This document shows positions 37,042 through 48,541 of a DNA stretch of 64,000 nucleotides, in pieces. Below the pieces are notes generated by a model. The model worked only from the letters and a program-made list of their open reading frames with translations, did not search any database and was not told the DNA's origin. Made by a program: the position numbers and the translations under genes. The number at the start of each line of letters is the position of its first letter. Position 1 is the first letter of the stretch. The stretch comes from Turritopsis dohrnii (lineage: Eukaryota; Cnidaria; Hydrozoa; Anthoathecata; Oceaniidae), in NCBI GenBank assembly GCA_027922465.2, contig BQMF02000481.1:1-64000 (forward strand), read 5' to 3'.

Positions 37042-40000
37042 CAAAGATTAAAATGTGATATCTGTGGTAACTCTTATTCCAGTCGGTATTTGCCACGCCA
37101 TGTGTGTAATGTAAACATTGAGAATAATAGAGGAGCAAACAATTCAACGGAAGGTAGTGTGTCAGATTTTGAAATTGAAGTCGATATACAACATCATCAT
37201 CATGAAGAAACAAATGATACACCTGATGAAGGGGAAAAACATGACAGAGGAAGAGGGTTTCTGATGACATTTTTAACGAGTTGTTCAGAGAAGGATCTTT
37301 ATTAGATGATGAACTTTCAGAGAATCCTGCGGAAGACTGTCAAGCTTTGCAACTTGTCAGATGGATTTGCCTTCTACTGGCATACTGGCAATATGTGTTT
37401 AACATCACTGATAACTCTTTAGAGTTCATTTTAAAATTATTTCTGCATTTTTGAAAGCTTTGAGTAAAGACTCAGATCTGCTATTAGCAACCTTGGCCAA
37501 ACTATTTCCTTCTTCACTTTATCTATTTCACCAGTTTCTTTCAATGAGAAAAACATTCTTTAGGAAATATGTGGTCTGTCTTCAGTGCCATAATCTTTAT
37601 GATATCAATCAGTGTACTACAAAATATAGAGGCGAAGAGGTATCAAGAAAATGTACTTTTGTTAAATATCCACATCATCCATCTAAACAATTTAGAAAAG
37701 ATTGTGGACAGTTACTCATGAAAACTGTTAAAACTAACTCTAGTTCAATTTTGTATCCTTACGCAACTTACTGTTATCGGTCTATAAAGGATTCTTTACA
37801 GCTACTGATAAATCGAGAAGGATTTGAAGAGCAGTGTGAGAAATGGAGATCGTTGGGTAGTATGCCAGGTGTTCTTAGTGACATTTATGATGGTGAGATA
37901 TGGAAAAATTTTCAGCGGGATGGAAAATGGTATTTTAGTGAACCTCGAAACTACGCAGTTATGCTGAATGTGGACTGGTTCCAGCCATACAAACATTTGA
38001 GTAGCTTTTCTGTCGGAGGGATATATCTGGTTTTACTAAATTTGCCAAGGAGTGAACGTTTCAAACGGAAAAATGTGATTCTTGTGGGAATTATACCAAA
38101 CATGAAAAAAGAGCCACCCACCAATTCTTTTATCAAACCACTGGTAGATGAGCTTAATGAAGCCTGGGGAAATGGATTTGCCATCAAGTCACCTTTGACT
38201 AAGAAAGTTGAAGTTTTCCGTCTGGCCTTGATATGTGTTGGTTGTGACATTCCTGCATGTAGAAAATTATGTGGATTTTTAAGTATGATGAATTTTAATG
38301 TTTGTCCTGAAAATTGCTTTTCTTTTGCAAGTACTTCCTGAGAAAAGTTTCTCTAACATTACTTTAAGTGTACAAATTTGCGTGAGCAGAAAGTTTCGCG
38401 CGAATCAAAACTCGCAAAATTTTGGGCATAAACTTTCGCGAATTAGACACAAAACTTTTTTTCGCGGGCATAAACTTTTGCGAATGAACAATCTTGGAAA
38501 ATTTAGCGAAGAATAAACTTTCGCGAGTTGAGAAAATATGAAATCTTAGAGGTAGGGTTTTTCCAAGAAAAACAATTGTTTTTTCACACTATTAGTAAAT
38601 GTCTTTAATGAGAAATTGAAATCTTGCATTTTGAATTTGGTTATCTAAGCACTTTGGTTTCGAAAAAAAACACGTATAAAAATACGTAATTCTTTCTTTT
38701 CTTTTTTTTTTCACGTGCATAAACTTTTGCGAATTGAGGGAAATCACGTTTTTCGCGAGCATAAACTTTTGCGAAATGCTTAGTTAAGAATTTTTGAACG
38801 TATAAACTTTCGCGAAAAAGGCAAAAAATCGCGAAAGTTTCTGCTCGCGAAAGTTTGTACACTTAAAGTATTTTTATTCTAATATGTTGCAATGATTTTA
38901 TTTTCAAGGTCACGCTGCATGTCGTGGATGTTCGAGATGTAATAAAACATTTCCTGGACCAATAGGAAATCGGAATTATGCTGGGTTTCATGATGTTGAC
39001 CTTTGGGAAGAGAGAACAACTGAACAGCATAGGCAGCAAATGTGCGAAATCCTGGATTGTAACACTGCCCATGAGAAGGAAACATTAGAATCCCTTTATG
39101 GAACTAGGTTTTCAGTATTAGCCGAACTTCCTTATTTTGATACAGTGCGGATGTCCATAATTGACCCAATGCATAACTTATTCTTGGGTACCACAAAAAA
39201 GATTTTAAAGATATGGAAAGATTTGGGATATCTCAATAAATCAAGTCTTGAGAAAATGCAAGAAAAAAGTGATGCATTTCTTGTTCCCTGTGATGTTGGA
39301 AAAATTCCAAGAAAAATTTCTAGCAGCTTTGACGGGTTTACTGCTGATGAATATAAGAATTGGACTCTCCTATTCTCGATTTACTGCTTGGAAGATGTTA
39401 TCCCTTCACAGGATCTGGAATGTTTCAGAAAATTCGTACTAGCTTGTCAGTATCTGTGCCGTCGTGTCATTTCAAAAAATGACATTATTGTTGCTCATGA
39501 GTTGTTAAAAAACTTTTGCGTATCTTTCGAAAACTTGTATGGTCAAGGTTCAGTAACACCAAATATGCATCTCCACTGCCATCTTAAGAAATGCATTCTT
39601 GATTTTGGGCCTATTTATTCCTTCTGGCTGTTCAGCTTTGAAAGGTAAAACTTATTTTAATAAATATGTTTTTATTATTTATTTTCTTCTTATGTGTTAT
39701 TTTGATGAAATATTTACGATATTGTTGAAAGCCACAAGTGCTGCTAAGTAAAGGAATCAGCTAAGAAATCCATACTGCGATGAATTTCAACGCTGGTGTT
39801 TTATGTTTGAGTTATTTTGTAGGTACAATGGTATTCTTGGTCTTCTTCCTAATAACAGAAGAAATATTGAGCTGACAATCATGAAAAGATTCTGTCGAGA
39901 TAATGTTGTCCTCAATCTGGATAAGCCAAGCCTTCAAGAAGATATGTTGATCAACATATTCCAACTACTAGAGAATGCAAACAGTCAGAGAGGAACACTT

Positions 40001-40791
40001 AATGATATGGAGTGTGTCAACTTAGCAACAGTCTGCAAATTGTCTTCCAGGTATTCAGCTTTTTGTTACAATCCAATAAACAAATAGAAACAATACCAAA
40101 ATAGCCCTCCTTCAATTGATCCCTGATTGGTTGTAAACGACTCAGTTATTCTTGCAGATCTTTTGTGTTCTATTTTTCTAATTTTTTTTTCAGACTTTGT
40201 GACTCCTCGACACAGATTTGGTATGATGCAAAGTACATCACTTCTTTAAGTAAGGAAGTGATAAGTACATTTTCAACTTTTGAACTTTTTAATTTGAAGA
40301 ACACATACAAACATTTGTATCCTCTAATTAACTTCGATAATGTTATTGTTCCGGCTTCATTTCATAAAGTAACTGAAATTAGTGTTGCTGGTGATGTTAT
40401 TGGATCTAGTGCATCTCGTAACAGTCGATCCTCTTACATAATGGCGTACTGGGCTGGTGCTGACGGAGAAATTAGAAGTTATGACAACATGGGTTTATCA
40501 CCACAGCCAGGGCAAGTTGATTTTTTCATAAAGCATTGCTTCATGATTGATGGGCTTCATCACGAACACTGGTTTGCATACTGCAATTGGTTTTTGCCGG
40601 TGCCAAATAAAGTGAAACATAAATTTGGAAAGCCTACTGAAGTTTGGTATAGAAGTTTGTTTGAACCAGCAGGTGCTGCTTCTTTTATACCGGTAGCTCG
40701 AATTTTGGCGAAATTTGTCCATGTGAACATATGCCATCAGAGTCGAGATCTCATGGTCATTATACCAAGACTTAAACAGTCGTGTTATTAA
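37042..40791 (+). pseudogene. CACTA (EnSpm) tnp2-type transposase, two frameshifts
   Basis: Large transposase of the tnp2/Transposase_21 family. Exons: about 37042-38330, 38909-39644, 39823-40050 and 40194-40791, with clean GT-AG borders and in-frame junctions. The N-terminus has a zinc-finger-like CDICGNSY...RHVC. Family signatures follow: WYFSEPRNYAVMLNVDWFQP, YLVLLNLPR, NVILVGIIPNMKKEP, the PACRKLCGF segment, a Cys pair (AACRGCSRC), then IDPMHNLFLGT and NMHLHCHLKK. No ATG precedes the finger in frame, so a short 5' exon is probably missed. Two single-base frameshifts lie upstream of the conserved part, near 37250 and 37434 (an AAAA run). Intron 1 carries a MITE. It is divergent from the companion gene at 30974-36850. 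Element termini with CACTA were not found. Confidence 0.85.
38362..38868. mobile_element. MITE in a transposase intron, TA duplication
   Basis: Inverted ends CTTTAAGTGTACAAA at 38362 and its complement ending at 38868, bounded by TA (38360-38361 and 38869-38870). The interior has at least eight copies of AAACTTT(C/T)GCGAA in both orientations. It lies inside the intron 38331-38908 and does not disturb the splice sites. Confidence 0.92.
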
Positions 40792-41314
40792 ACGATAATA
40801 TTGAGAAATTTAATGTTATGATTTTGTGTTTGAGGTATAGGAGATATTATGTAGAGTTATATAAGCAGTCATAATGTTGTGAAAACCTACAAATTTCTCC
40901 ACTGCTTTGCTTAAGACAGTTGAAGAATACAACGGTACAATAAACATAAATAACACATGTTTTCTTTTTGTTTAACAGTGTTAACAAATGAAATATCATT
41001 TTTCATATAATTTGAAAGTTGGATAGGCCATTTAATGGTTGAGCTGCCATTCTAAAAACAATTCCATTGACGCTAAAGTTTCTTCCAGTTGATAAACTTG
41101 GATCTTCACTTTCCTTTATTCTTTTCTTTATTATTTTAAAAATTTTGTATGAACTTTGTAGGAAATTTTGTAACAATATCACTAATTTTTCCAGTTCATA
41201 TTTCTTGTAAAGGTATCCAGCATTCTGTTAATAAAATTTCTGAAATATTTTCACTATCAGTGTCATCCTGTGTCCTGGAATCTATTTAAACTTTGGACTG
41301 TATTTCTTTTGATG
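40792..41314. other. 3' flank of the CACTA transposase
   Basis: No coding signal. The right end of the CACTA element should lie here or shortly beyond, but no terminus could be recognised. Confidence 0.4.
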
Positions 41315-41420
41315 AAATCAGAGTTTCATGTCACGAACAAGCGAGTTTATTTGGGCTATGTTTCAACAGCTACGGCATAGCCCCAATAAACTCTCTTGTT
41401 CGTGACATAAACTCTGATTT
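41315..41420. repeat. 106-bp near-perfect hairpin
   Basis: Arms of about 45 bp (41315-41360 and 41376-41420) are inverted copies with two or three differences, separated by a 15-bp loop. Could be a minimal MITE or a structured DNA or RNA; no target duplication is certain. Confidence 0.85.
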
Positions 41421-41500
41421 ATTCAATTTCATTGAACAGATGAGCAGAAATATCTAATTTCTATTATGATTTTTTAGACTTAATAATATATAAGTGAAAT

Positions 41501-42358
41501 ATGGATATTGAAGAAATAGTTAAAGAAGTACTGTCTACATTACCACAATTGAAGAACAAAAACAGGGTCAAAAGGCTAAAAAGGCGATTGTCAAAATCAT
41601 TGAGGGTAACCATTATATGTTCTATAAGTAAAAATGTCACTCTTCTAAAAGAGAAACTTTAACTACATTCAGTTTTTCTGTTGACTGATAAACCAAAGGT
41701 CAATGTAATTAGTTCAAGTATGTTAGTAATTATTGCTTATTCTTTTTTCAGAGAGAACTGACTGAGTTAATGAAAACAATGAGTCTAAATGATGCCAGAA
41801 AACATGTTATAATAAAAAAACGTGGCGAACTAGAAAAGGTAAAGTTTTCCTTTCATTGTGTGGAGTAATAACTAATGTTTGTTGTCATTCGCGCAAAGTC
41901 TAAATGTAAGCAAAGAAAGGGTAGAGAGAACTTGTGGGGACTTCAGACTTCAAGTATGAAAATATGAAATTTGCAAAGCACTCATTTTTATAATTGAAAT
42001 TATAAATTTGCTTCACTTGTGGTAATTTTGTTGTTGTTTTTTTTCTTTTTGTAGCTTGTACAAGTTGAAAATGAAACCTTCAACAAAGATTTGGTAGATG
42101 GAGGTTGCTGCTCGAATATAGACGTATGTATTCTAAGTGCAAAATTTTGACTGCTTTTATATAGACCTTATCTGTTGCTTTAAAGATATCATTTGTTAAT
42201 TTAGTTTGAGCAAGCAGAAAGCGAAAATTTAATTCAAGATTTTGTAGATGGAAATTGCTGCTCGAATACAAACGTATGTTGTTATTTTCCTGTGCCTCCT
42301 CAATTTTACTCCACTCCTTAATGGAAATCATCATTGATTCAATTTCACTGGCTTAGTT

Positions 42359-42417
<59 letters not shown>

Positions 42418-44877
42418 GAGCAATTTTTTTTTTTTTTTTTTTTTTTTTTTCGAATAGTAACGTATACAAACTTGTATAAATAAATCATTACAACTGTTTT
42501 CTTCCCAATCACAATCTTGAATTTAGTGCATCCTGCTTTCGTGAGCTACAACATGGATGTCCGACTCAGCGACTTTTTGAAATTCGAATATCTGTTGTTT
42601 TACGCTTGAGCGAGTACCTCGTATACACATTAAGCACGATCTTAGTAATGCGAAATTGAATCTTGTTTTCAGCCAGCCGCAAATCAAACTTTTATGTTGT
42701 TTTCTTTTGTCTGCTAGGAGTTCTGCTAATCGGGTGAAAAACGTAGCGCATTCTCTGCTCATACCACCATAGCATGAAAATATAAGTGGGGTGAACGAAC
42801 CATGTTCGATGTTGATTATCCTTTCGTTATATTGACGTTTTTTCTCGTTTTCCATTTTCTTGTGTACCGTCTGAAGTGATTGATTCAGGTGACATTTGGC
42901 AAGTGGGTTAAAAACCCTTACGTCTGCATACGCCACTTGACCCCTGACCCAAAAACCCCTCGCAGATACATCAGCCCTCGCTTCATCAGATGTAATTGCT
43001 GATTTTTTGGCAAACGACTCCCCTGTTAAAGGTTGAAGTGATGGTTCGATTGTTACGTCACTACAAGTTTCAGTTAAGATTTCCGCTGATAGATCACGTA
43101 TCTCATTGTGACGTCCATAAACAAATCCGCCCCGTGGACATGATAGGGCATGTTGTACACTATAGTGTTCGCCACATATGCACGTAGATGGTAATCGTGC
43201 AAGTGGTATACCATAGCGAAGATGAATAGAGTCCCAGAATTCTTGCTTATTAAGGGCAAAACCTTGCTCACGAATGGGAAGAACTGTCAACCAATTTGAT
43301 GCACCTTGTTCGGTAGAAGCTTCCATAGCTTTCAGTTTCATTTTACAGGATGTATTCGCTTTGATTTTCGTCAGCGTGGTAGAATATTTTTCTCTTTTTT
43401 CATTTTTGATCTGTTTCTTTAGCGTTGCTGTTTCAGTTCTTTCAAATATTTGTGAATTTGACATTACATGATTTACGGTTGATTTGGTAATACTTCGAGA
43501 ATTTTCATATTCATCGTTGGATAGTTGAGATGGTATTATGATTCCCAAACCACCAAATTTTGCTGGTAGCGAAAATAACAACCTTTCCATTTCGTTGAAG
43601 TTATAATTGTTAAGGAGGACTTTGAAAACGAATCAATGGCTCTGTCTAACGGGAGAAGAAGGTGTGATATTCCAGGAATTGTCCGCATGACGTAGGTAAA
43701 ACGATGTCTAAGTTAACTGGCTTAGTTAAATGGACTTTAATGTTTTTAGGCGAATGAAGTTGACCCGGAATACAATGAGGAACAAGATTTGAATAGAGAA
43801 AATGTGAGAGCCTTTATTTTTTAAAAGGTATTTCTCATTGATTTTTATTCTAATGATGCTTGTTTAAGACCATTCTGGTTTCTTTCCTTTACAGTGGAAA
43901 GTCGTCAAGCAATATTCTATCAAAATGAAAGAATTAGAAAAACGAAACGCGGAATTGCTCATTGCAAATAATCTTATGGAGAGTAGAAGTAAAGAGTTAT
44001 CGCGATTAAAACTTTCTCAGCACTTCAAACCTCAGACTGTTATCATGTGTGATGCTGCAAACTTTCCCGACTTTTTTGGCTTTGTTGATGAAACACTGCT
44101 AACAGAAGTAGTGCCGATGTTGGAAATGCCGAAAGATTTAAAGCATTTAGGCAAATTGTACGACGAAGGAATTTTTCGGATCGACAAGTATGTTGTATCT
44201 GGTGAAATTGTTTTATCTAAGATAGTGCGCTCTGATGGTGAAAGTCTCCGAAAGTTCGATCAAAACTTAACTATCTTAGTTACGAATCCAAAATTTTAGG
44301 GCTGATTGGAAAACATGAGAATGTCATTGAACAAATTGGAATTTCGTTCTTCTCCGATGATGTCCCAGTTTTAATTTTTAAAGGATACCCTGAAGTTTCT
44401 TTTGGTGATTTTGCCAAGCGTTATGATTGCCATATTACGGTTCAATTTGCAGAGCGGTTTATAAAAGAATTGAGAAGCGGCGTGGTTCATATTCATCGCC
44501 AAGATATACTCCATAATTTCTTGCATGGAAGGTCAATTTACGTTGGTCAAAGCAACGGATATTGTAAGCCTGTCATTGGGGATTTTTCGTACGCTTGTCG
44601 TTCCGAATGTGCCAAACTATTGACCCCAGCACAACAAGATCGATTTAGAGAGTTCAATCACTTACCCATTGAAGTACTCAAATCAAAAATTCCACCATCG
44701 ATTCAATCAGATGTTTATTCTTTTGGTTGTATTCTTTCCTTGATACAAAAGCACATGATATGTGGTGACAAAGAGGTTTTGTGCAACCTTACAAAACTTA
44801 TACAAAAATGTTTGGCGAGTACAGATAATTTATATGTATTAGTTAGAGGATGGGGACAGTCATTTTCACAAAAATGA
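41501..44877 (+). CDS. Coiled-coil protein with pseudokinase domain (one frameshift)
   Basis: Exons 41501-41605, 41752-41838, 42055-42123, 42205-42273, 43750-43803 and 43895-44877, with GT-AG borders and all junctions in phase zero. Exons 3 and 4 are both 69 nt and encode related modules ending DGGCCSNID and DGNCCSNTN, so an exon was duplicated. The N-terminal part is charged and helical. From about 44000 a protein-kinase fold is visible, with a beta-3-like lysine (VLSKIV), HENVIEQIGI, GDFSYA at the DFG site and SDVYSFGCIL. The catalytic loop reads LHNFLHGRSIYV where active kinases have HRDL..xxN, so Asp is Phe and Asn is Ser. The domain is therefore predicted catalytically dead. One base is off near 44270, splitting the frame; it could be an assembly error or real decay. 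The role is unknown; signalling scaffold by analogy. Confidence 0.72.
42363..43715 (-). mobile_element. 5'-truncated non-LTR retrotransposon, 16-bp duplication
   Basis: Minus-strand insertion in the intron between exons 4 and 5 of the pseudokinase gene. It is bounded by identical copies of ACTGGCTTAGTTAAAT (42347-42362 and 43716-43731). Its 3' end is a long poly(A), seen as poly(T) at 42363-42450. The 5' end starts inside the reverse transcriptase reading frame. These are the marks of target-primed reverse transcription with 5' truncation. Confidence 0.95.
42523..43690 (-). pseudogene. Retrotransposon RT C-terminus with zinc knuckle
   Basis: The surviving 3' part of the retrotransposon reading frame, 355 residues open from 43590 plus a short frameshifted piece upstream. 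It contains LPAKFGGLGIIIPSQL, the thumb-end segment of many RT ORFs, then a zinc-knuckle-like CICGEHYSVQHALSC. A region with RADVSARGFW and YADVRVF follows that could be a restriction-like endonuclease fold, and it ends RSCLMCIRGTRSS. The polymerase active site is absent. Family assignment within non-LTR elements is not certain. Confidence 0.75.
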
Positions 44878-44970
44878 GTATAAATGAACAAAACAGGATT
44901 AGAAAAACTGTATAATCATTGTATTTTATTTTTAAAGAGTAAAAGAGTTTTGAGCTTCATTCTGACAATT

Positions 44971-45609
44971 ACGTCCAGCGAACCTTCGTGTTTCAGGCTA
45001 TATTGTCGAGACATGGCAATTATGCCCAGCGAACCTCAGGGTTTGCTAAATTGTCAAGACATCAACTACCCAGCGAACCTTCGGGTTTCAGGCTAAATTG
45101 TCAAGACATGGCAACTACGCCCAGCGAACCTTCGGGTTTCAGGCTAAATTGTCAAGACATGGCAACTACGCCCAGCGAACCTTCGGGTTTCAGGCTAAAT
45201 TGTCAAGACATGGCAACTACGCCCAGCGAACCTTCGGGTTTCAGGCTAAATTGCCAAGACATGGCAAATACGCCCAGCGAACCTTCGGGTTTCAGGCTAA
45301 ATTGTCAAGACATGGCAAATACGCCCAGCGAACCTTCGGGTTTCAGGCTAAATTGTCAAGACATGGCAAATACGCCCAGCGAACCTTCGGGTTTCAGGCT
45401 AAATTGTCAAGACATGGTATGCCCAGCGAACCTTCGGGTTTCAGGCTAAATTGTCAAGACATGGTAAATACGCCCAGCGAACCTTCGGGTTTCAGGCTAA
45501 ATTGTCAAGACATGGTAAATACGCCCAGCGAACCTTCGGGTTTCAGGCTAAATTGTCAAGACATGGCAAATACGCCCAGCGAACCTTAAAGTTTCAGGCT
45601 ATATTGACT
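44971..45609. repeat. 51-bp minisatellite, about 13 units
   Basis: Direct repeats beginning CCCAGCGAACCTTCGGGTTT, mostly 51 bp, with two shortened units near 45060 and 45415. It starts 94 bp after the pseudokinase stop codon. Because 51 is a multiple of three, two frames stay open throughout, giving repetitive open frames that are not evidence of a protein. Variant positions (GGCAACTAC, GGCAAATAC, GGTAAATAC) form blocks along the array. Confidence 0.95.
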
Positions 45610-46317
45610 ACCGAGGGACAACTTTTGGTTTCTATTTTGCTTTGTATCTCGGTACATTGTTAAGTAAAAAGTCCGTATAGACTGAATATAGAACGTACTC
45701 CTTATTTTAATTGTTCTTTCCTGCTGAATCTTGCTCCTCTACACTCTGCACAGAAAAGTTCCAAAAGAAAACCTTCACATAAGATTAGTATATTTCTCAT
45801 AGTCCCAACGCTGACGACTTTAACCAGTGATTTTTTATGTCTCTTCGCTTGTATTGGCCAACAATTTTTCATTAATGATCGAAAATACTACTACTTAATT
45901 TTTTGAAGTTTGCTACACGCGACAACGTGAAAATGTGATGCTATTGAAAATTAATGTCATTACCTCATATTTGCCTCAAGTAAACCTGACCACCTTACAT
46001 ATTCCATGTCAGATAACACGTTAACCAGACATTATCTTAAGGTTAACATCAACACGTCGGGTTAACACCTTCTCCAAAAAAGAAAAACGTCAGGTTTACT
46101 ATATAGCGGATTTCAGATAACATTATATTTCGTGCAGTGAACTTTTTCAAGTTAGTCAAGGTCTTAATAAACCTTTTCTTGCTTTGTTTTTGTTTTGTTT
46201 TTGCTTGCTTTTTTTTCAAATTTTTTCAACTTAATAGTTACTAATGATATCATTTATTTCTAAGAACAACTCCGTTTTAAGAAATACAATGGAAAGTTGG
46301 AGAAGAGAGTAGAAACA
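45610..46317. other. Non-coding, with a short inverted repeat
   Basis: AGTAAACCTGAC at 45979 and its exact complement ending at 46100 bracket 122 bp. The block GTCAGATAACACGTTAACC near 46009 is internal. Possibly a very small MITE; no gene. Confidence 0.5.
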
Positions 46318-46660
46318 TCGATCTCGTTTATAATGAAAAATCGCTGAAGAATGTAGTCACACAAACTTCATTCAGAAAAGCAACACATTTTCATGACAAT
46401 CTGGTGGCTATTGAGCGTTAAAAGGTGCAATTAAACATCAATTAGATGTAAGCAAGATCCTCATGTATGACTTCCATTAAAACTTTATCAAAACCGAGTA
46501 CCCCGGCGATAAATCAATGCTTCATTTTATCGATACCGATTCTTTGACGTACAAAGTTAAATTGCGTGATCTTCATCTCGATTTTAAACACCATGCAGAT
46601 CTCTTCGATTTTAGTGGATACCCTAACAATCATCCATGTTATTCCGCTATTTCGTAATAT
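46318..46660 (+). pseudogene. Polinton/Maverick DNA polymerase fragment 2
   Basis: Translation shows the palm motif C of family B polymerases, MLHFIDTDSLTYKV, followed by DLFDFSGYP. It is preceded by a segment with TSFRKATHFHDNLVAIE and, after a stop codon, KILMYDFH. This order matches protein-primed Polinton polymerases. An in-frame stop and frame changes make it a remnant. It covers a region downstream of that at 12966, so the two pieces could come from one family, but they are 33 kb apart. Confidence 0.78.
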
Positions 46661-46860
46661 TGGAAATGGAGATTTTAAAGCTGTTTTTTTAAATAAATAT
46701 ACCGAATTTCAAAATAATTTTTACACCGTTGGAAAGCCATTTTGAAGTTCTTTTGGATAGTATGTTTTTGTTAAAAATGAAATAGTGGTTTTTGAAAAAA
46801 TAAGGAAAATGTCTTGGAAAAATGTAATTAAATTTTTAATGGTCGATTAACTGTTGGGAT

Positions 46861-47085
46861 TGTCGCATAATATTCAACGTTGGTACAACGTAAATACAAC
46901 GTCGGACAATTAACGTTATCTGAATGTTGTATTACCAACGTTAGACCAACGTTGGAAAAAAATCGGAAAACGATGATCAAGCATTAATGTTGTGTCAACG
47001 TTGCCACAACGTTGGTTAACGTCGCGACGTGAAACCAACCATAATCTAACGTCGGTATAACATCGTTGGCCTGCTGGGCTCCTAA
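46861..47085. repeat. AACGTTG-rich element
   Basis: About ten copies of AACGTT(G/A) or its complement within 220 bp, closing with TTGGCCTGCTGGGC. That end resembles the GCCCGCTGGG terminus of the GACGTC-rich MITE at 20354, with AACGTT replacing GACGTC inside. The left terminus is not recognisable. Confidence 0.6.
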
Positions 47086-48098
47086 GTGCTATAGAATGTT
47101 GTGCTGTAAGTATTAAGACAGAATGTAATTGGCGTCCTCTTAATTATGGTTATAAACGTTGTTTACACATTCTTAATTGTTGGGGAAATAATTATCACAC
47201 CGAAGAAATAAATCTACCAATCAAAATCTCAGCTGTATATTTTTAAGTTTGTAAAAACTATCTTCTGTTATGCAGAGATTGAGTGAGAAAAATGTTTCTG
47301 CCAAACCAGATTATAAACATATTTGGCATACTTTTACGGAAACCTTCCAGAAAAAGAAGTCGAAGTATTTTTCTCCAATTTTAGGCAGTCAGAATATACA
47401 TTTTATACATACAATATGTTTTTAATGCCATCTATATTGCAAGGCAACTGTTTTAAGAATCTTTTGAATCTTTGAATCTTTACAACAAAGCAGTGAAGTG
47501 GTGATTGCAGTGATGATCTCTGTTTCCTCAGAAAGCTGGCAGCTTATCCGGAGAACATTGTTAATGTTAGAAACAATTTATAACAATTTGTAAGGTTGTT
47601 CATGTTCGTTCAAACAGAAATAGCATAAGGAATTTCCACTTCAAAACATACATGTTCATTACGAGAATCAAATGTACTTTTGTCAATGTCATTGTCTTCA
47701 TTTATATCAACATCAATCTCAACATCTTCAATATAATTTTACATATTTGCTTAGCTGATCACGAGAAAACAGTGAATGCGAATATTATTCTCGTCAAATC
47801 ATAAAACACAAACTTATTTTTCGTTATGCTATCATCTGAACAATTCTAATAATTTTGACAATTATTCAGAATTGATAAAAAGACATTACCTGAAGTCCCA
47901 CATTTTGAAAAATTAACAATAGATCTCGAGATCTGAATTACGACTTTTATGACGGGGAACAATAGACTTCCATATATAGCGCGAAATTTTAAATTTTTAA
48001 AATTCAACTTTGTATAATTACAACACGGATGGTACAAAGGAAATTTCATCGATGTTATTCTATCTATTTCGTATTTCTATGATTTCACACAAAGTTCT
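47086..48098. other. Non-coding stretch, nothing recognised
   Basis: AT-rich; no motif or repeat noted. Confidence 0.45.
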
Positions 48099-48541
48099 TT
48101 ATATGATGGAGTGTTTTAACCAGTTTTTGTGCTATGTCAGAAAAAAAACGACCAAATCCAGCTGCAATTGATTGTTTGTGGGATATTTCTTCACCATTTA
48201 CGTTGAATACGGTACGTGTCTGCTTTGCTTTCGATTTGATGGGAAAAATTTTTTTCACTGATTTCCAAAATGCGGAATTGCTTGTATTGTCTTTTAGTAG
48301 GTTTTTGTTATAATTTTGTTTTGCTTTCTTGATAAGATTATTAGTTTTTTTTCGTTGGCGTTTCTAGTTCTCGTAGTTTACGGTTGTTTTCGATTTACGG
48401 AACCTTTTTTGGAGAAAATCTCGGTAATCCATTTTATTTTTGATTTCTTGTGTAAGCCATGGGCAACTGTTTGTATTTGCCCTTTTTGTAATGTATGGGG
48501 CGTGTTTATTAAAGCTTTCCAACAATATCATATTAAACAGT
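48099..48541 (-). pseudogene. LINE fragment between endonuclease and RT
   Basis: Minus-strand translation gives FNMILLESFNKHAPYITKR, CPWLTQEIKNKMDYRDFL, then after a stop NNLIKKAKQNYNKNLL, AFWKSVKKIFP and NGEEISHKQSIAAGFGRFF. This order is the characteristic linker of CR1/Jockey-like LINE ORF2 proteins, just before the reverse transcriptase. An internal stop and truncated ends mark it as a remnant. The plus-strand open frame at the same place is a shadow. Confidence 0.8.

Noticed and set aside
30136..41270. CACTA termini for the tnp2-type element
   Set aside because: Several CACT and AGTG strings occur on each side, but no pair extended into matching inverted repeats with a short target duplication, so no boundary is claimed.
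44480..44530. HRQD as an active kinase catalytic loop
   Set aside because: The His-to-Asp spacing is one residue too long and the following residues fit less well than LHNFLHGRSIYV, which aligns with the loop and the next strand.
44970..45610. CRISPR-like array
   Set aside because: Units are contiguous and similar throughout with no unique spacers, and the DNA is animal.
45098..45663. Long open frames with repeated 17-residue modules over the minisatellite
   Set aside because: The repeat unit is 51 bp, a multiple of three, so frames stay open by construction; no start context, splice signals or conservation support translation.
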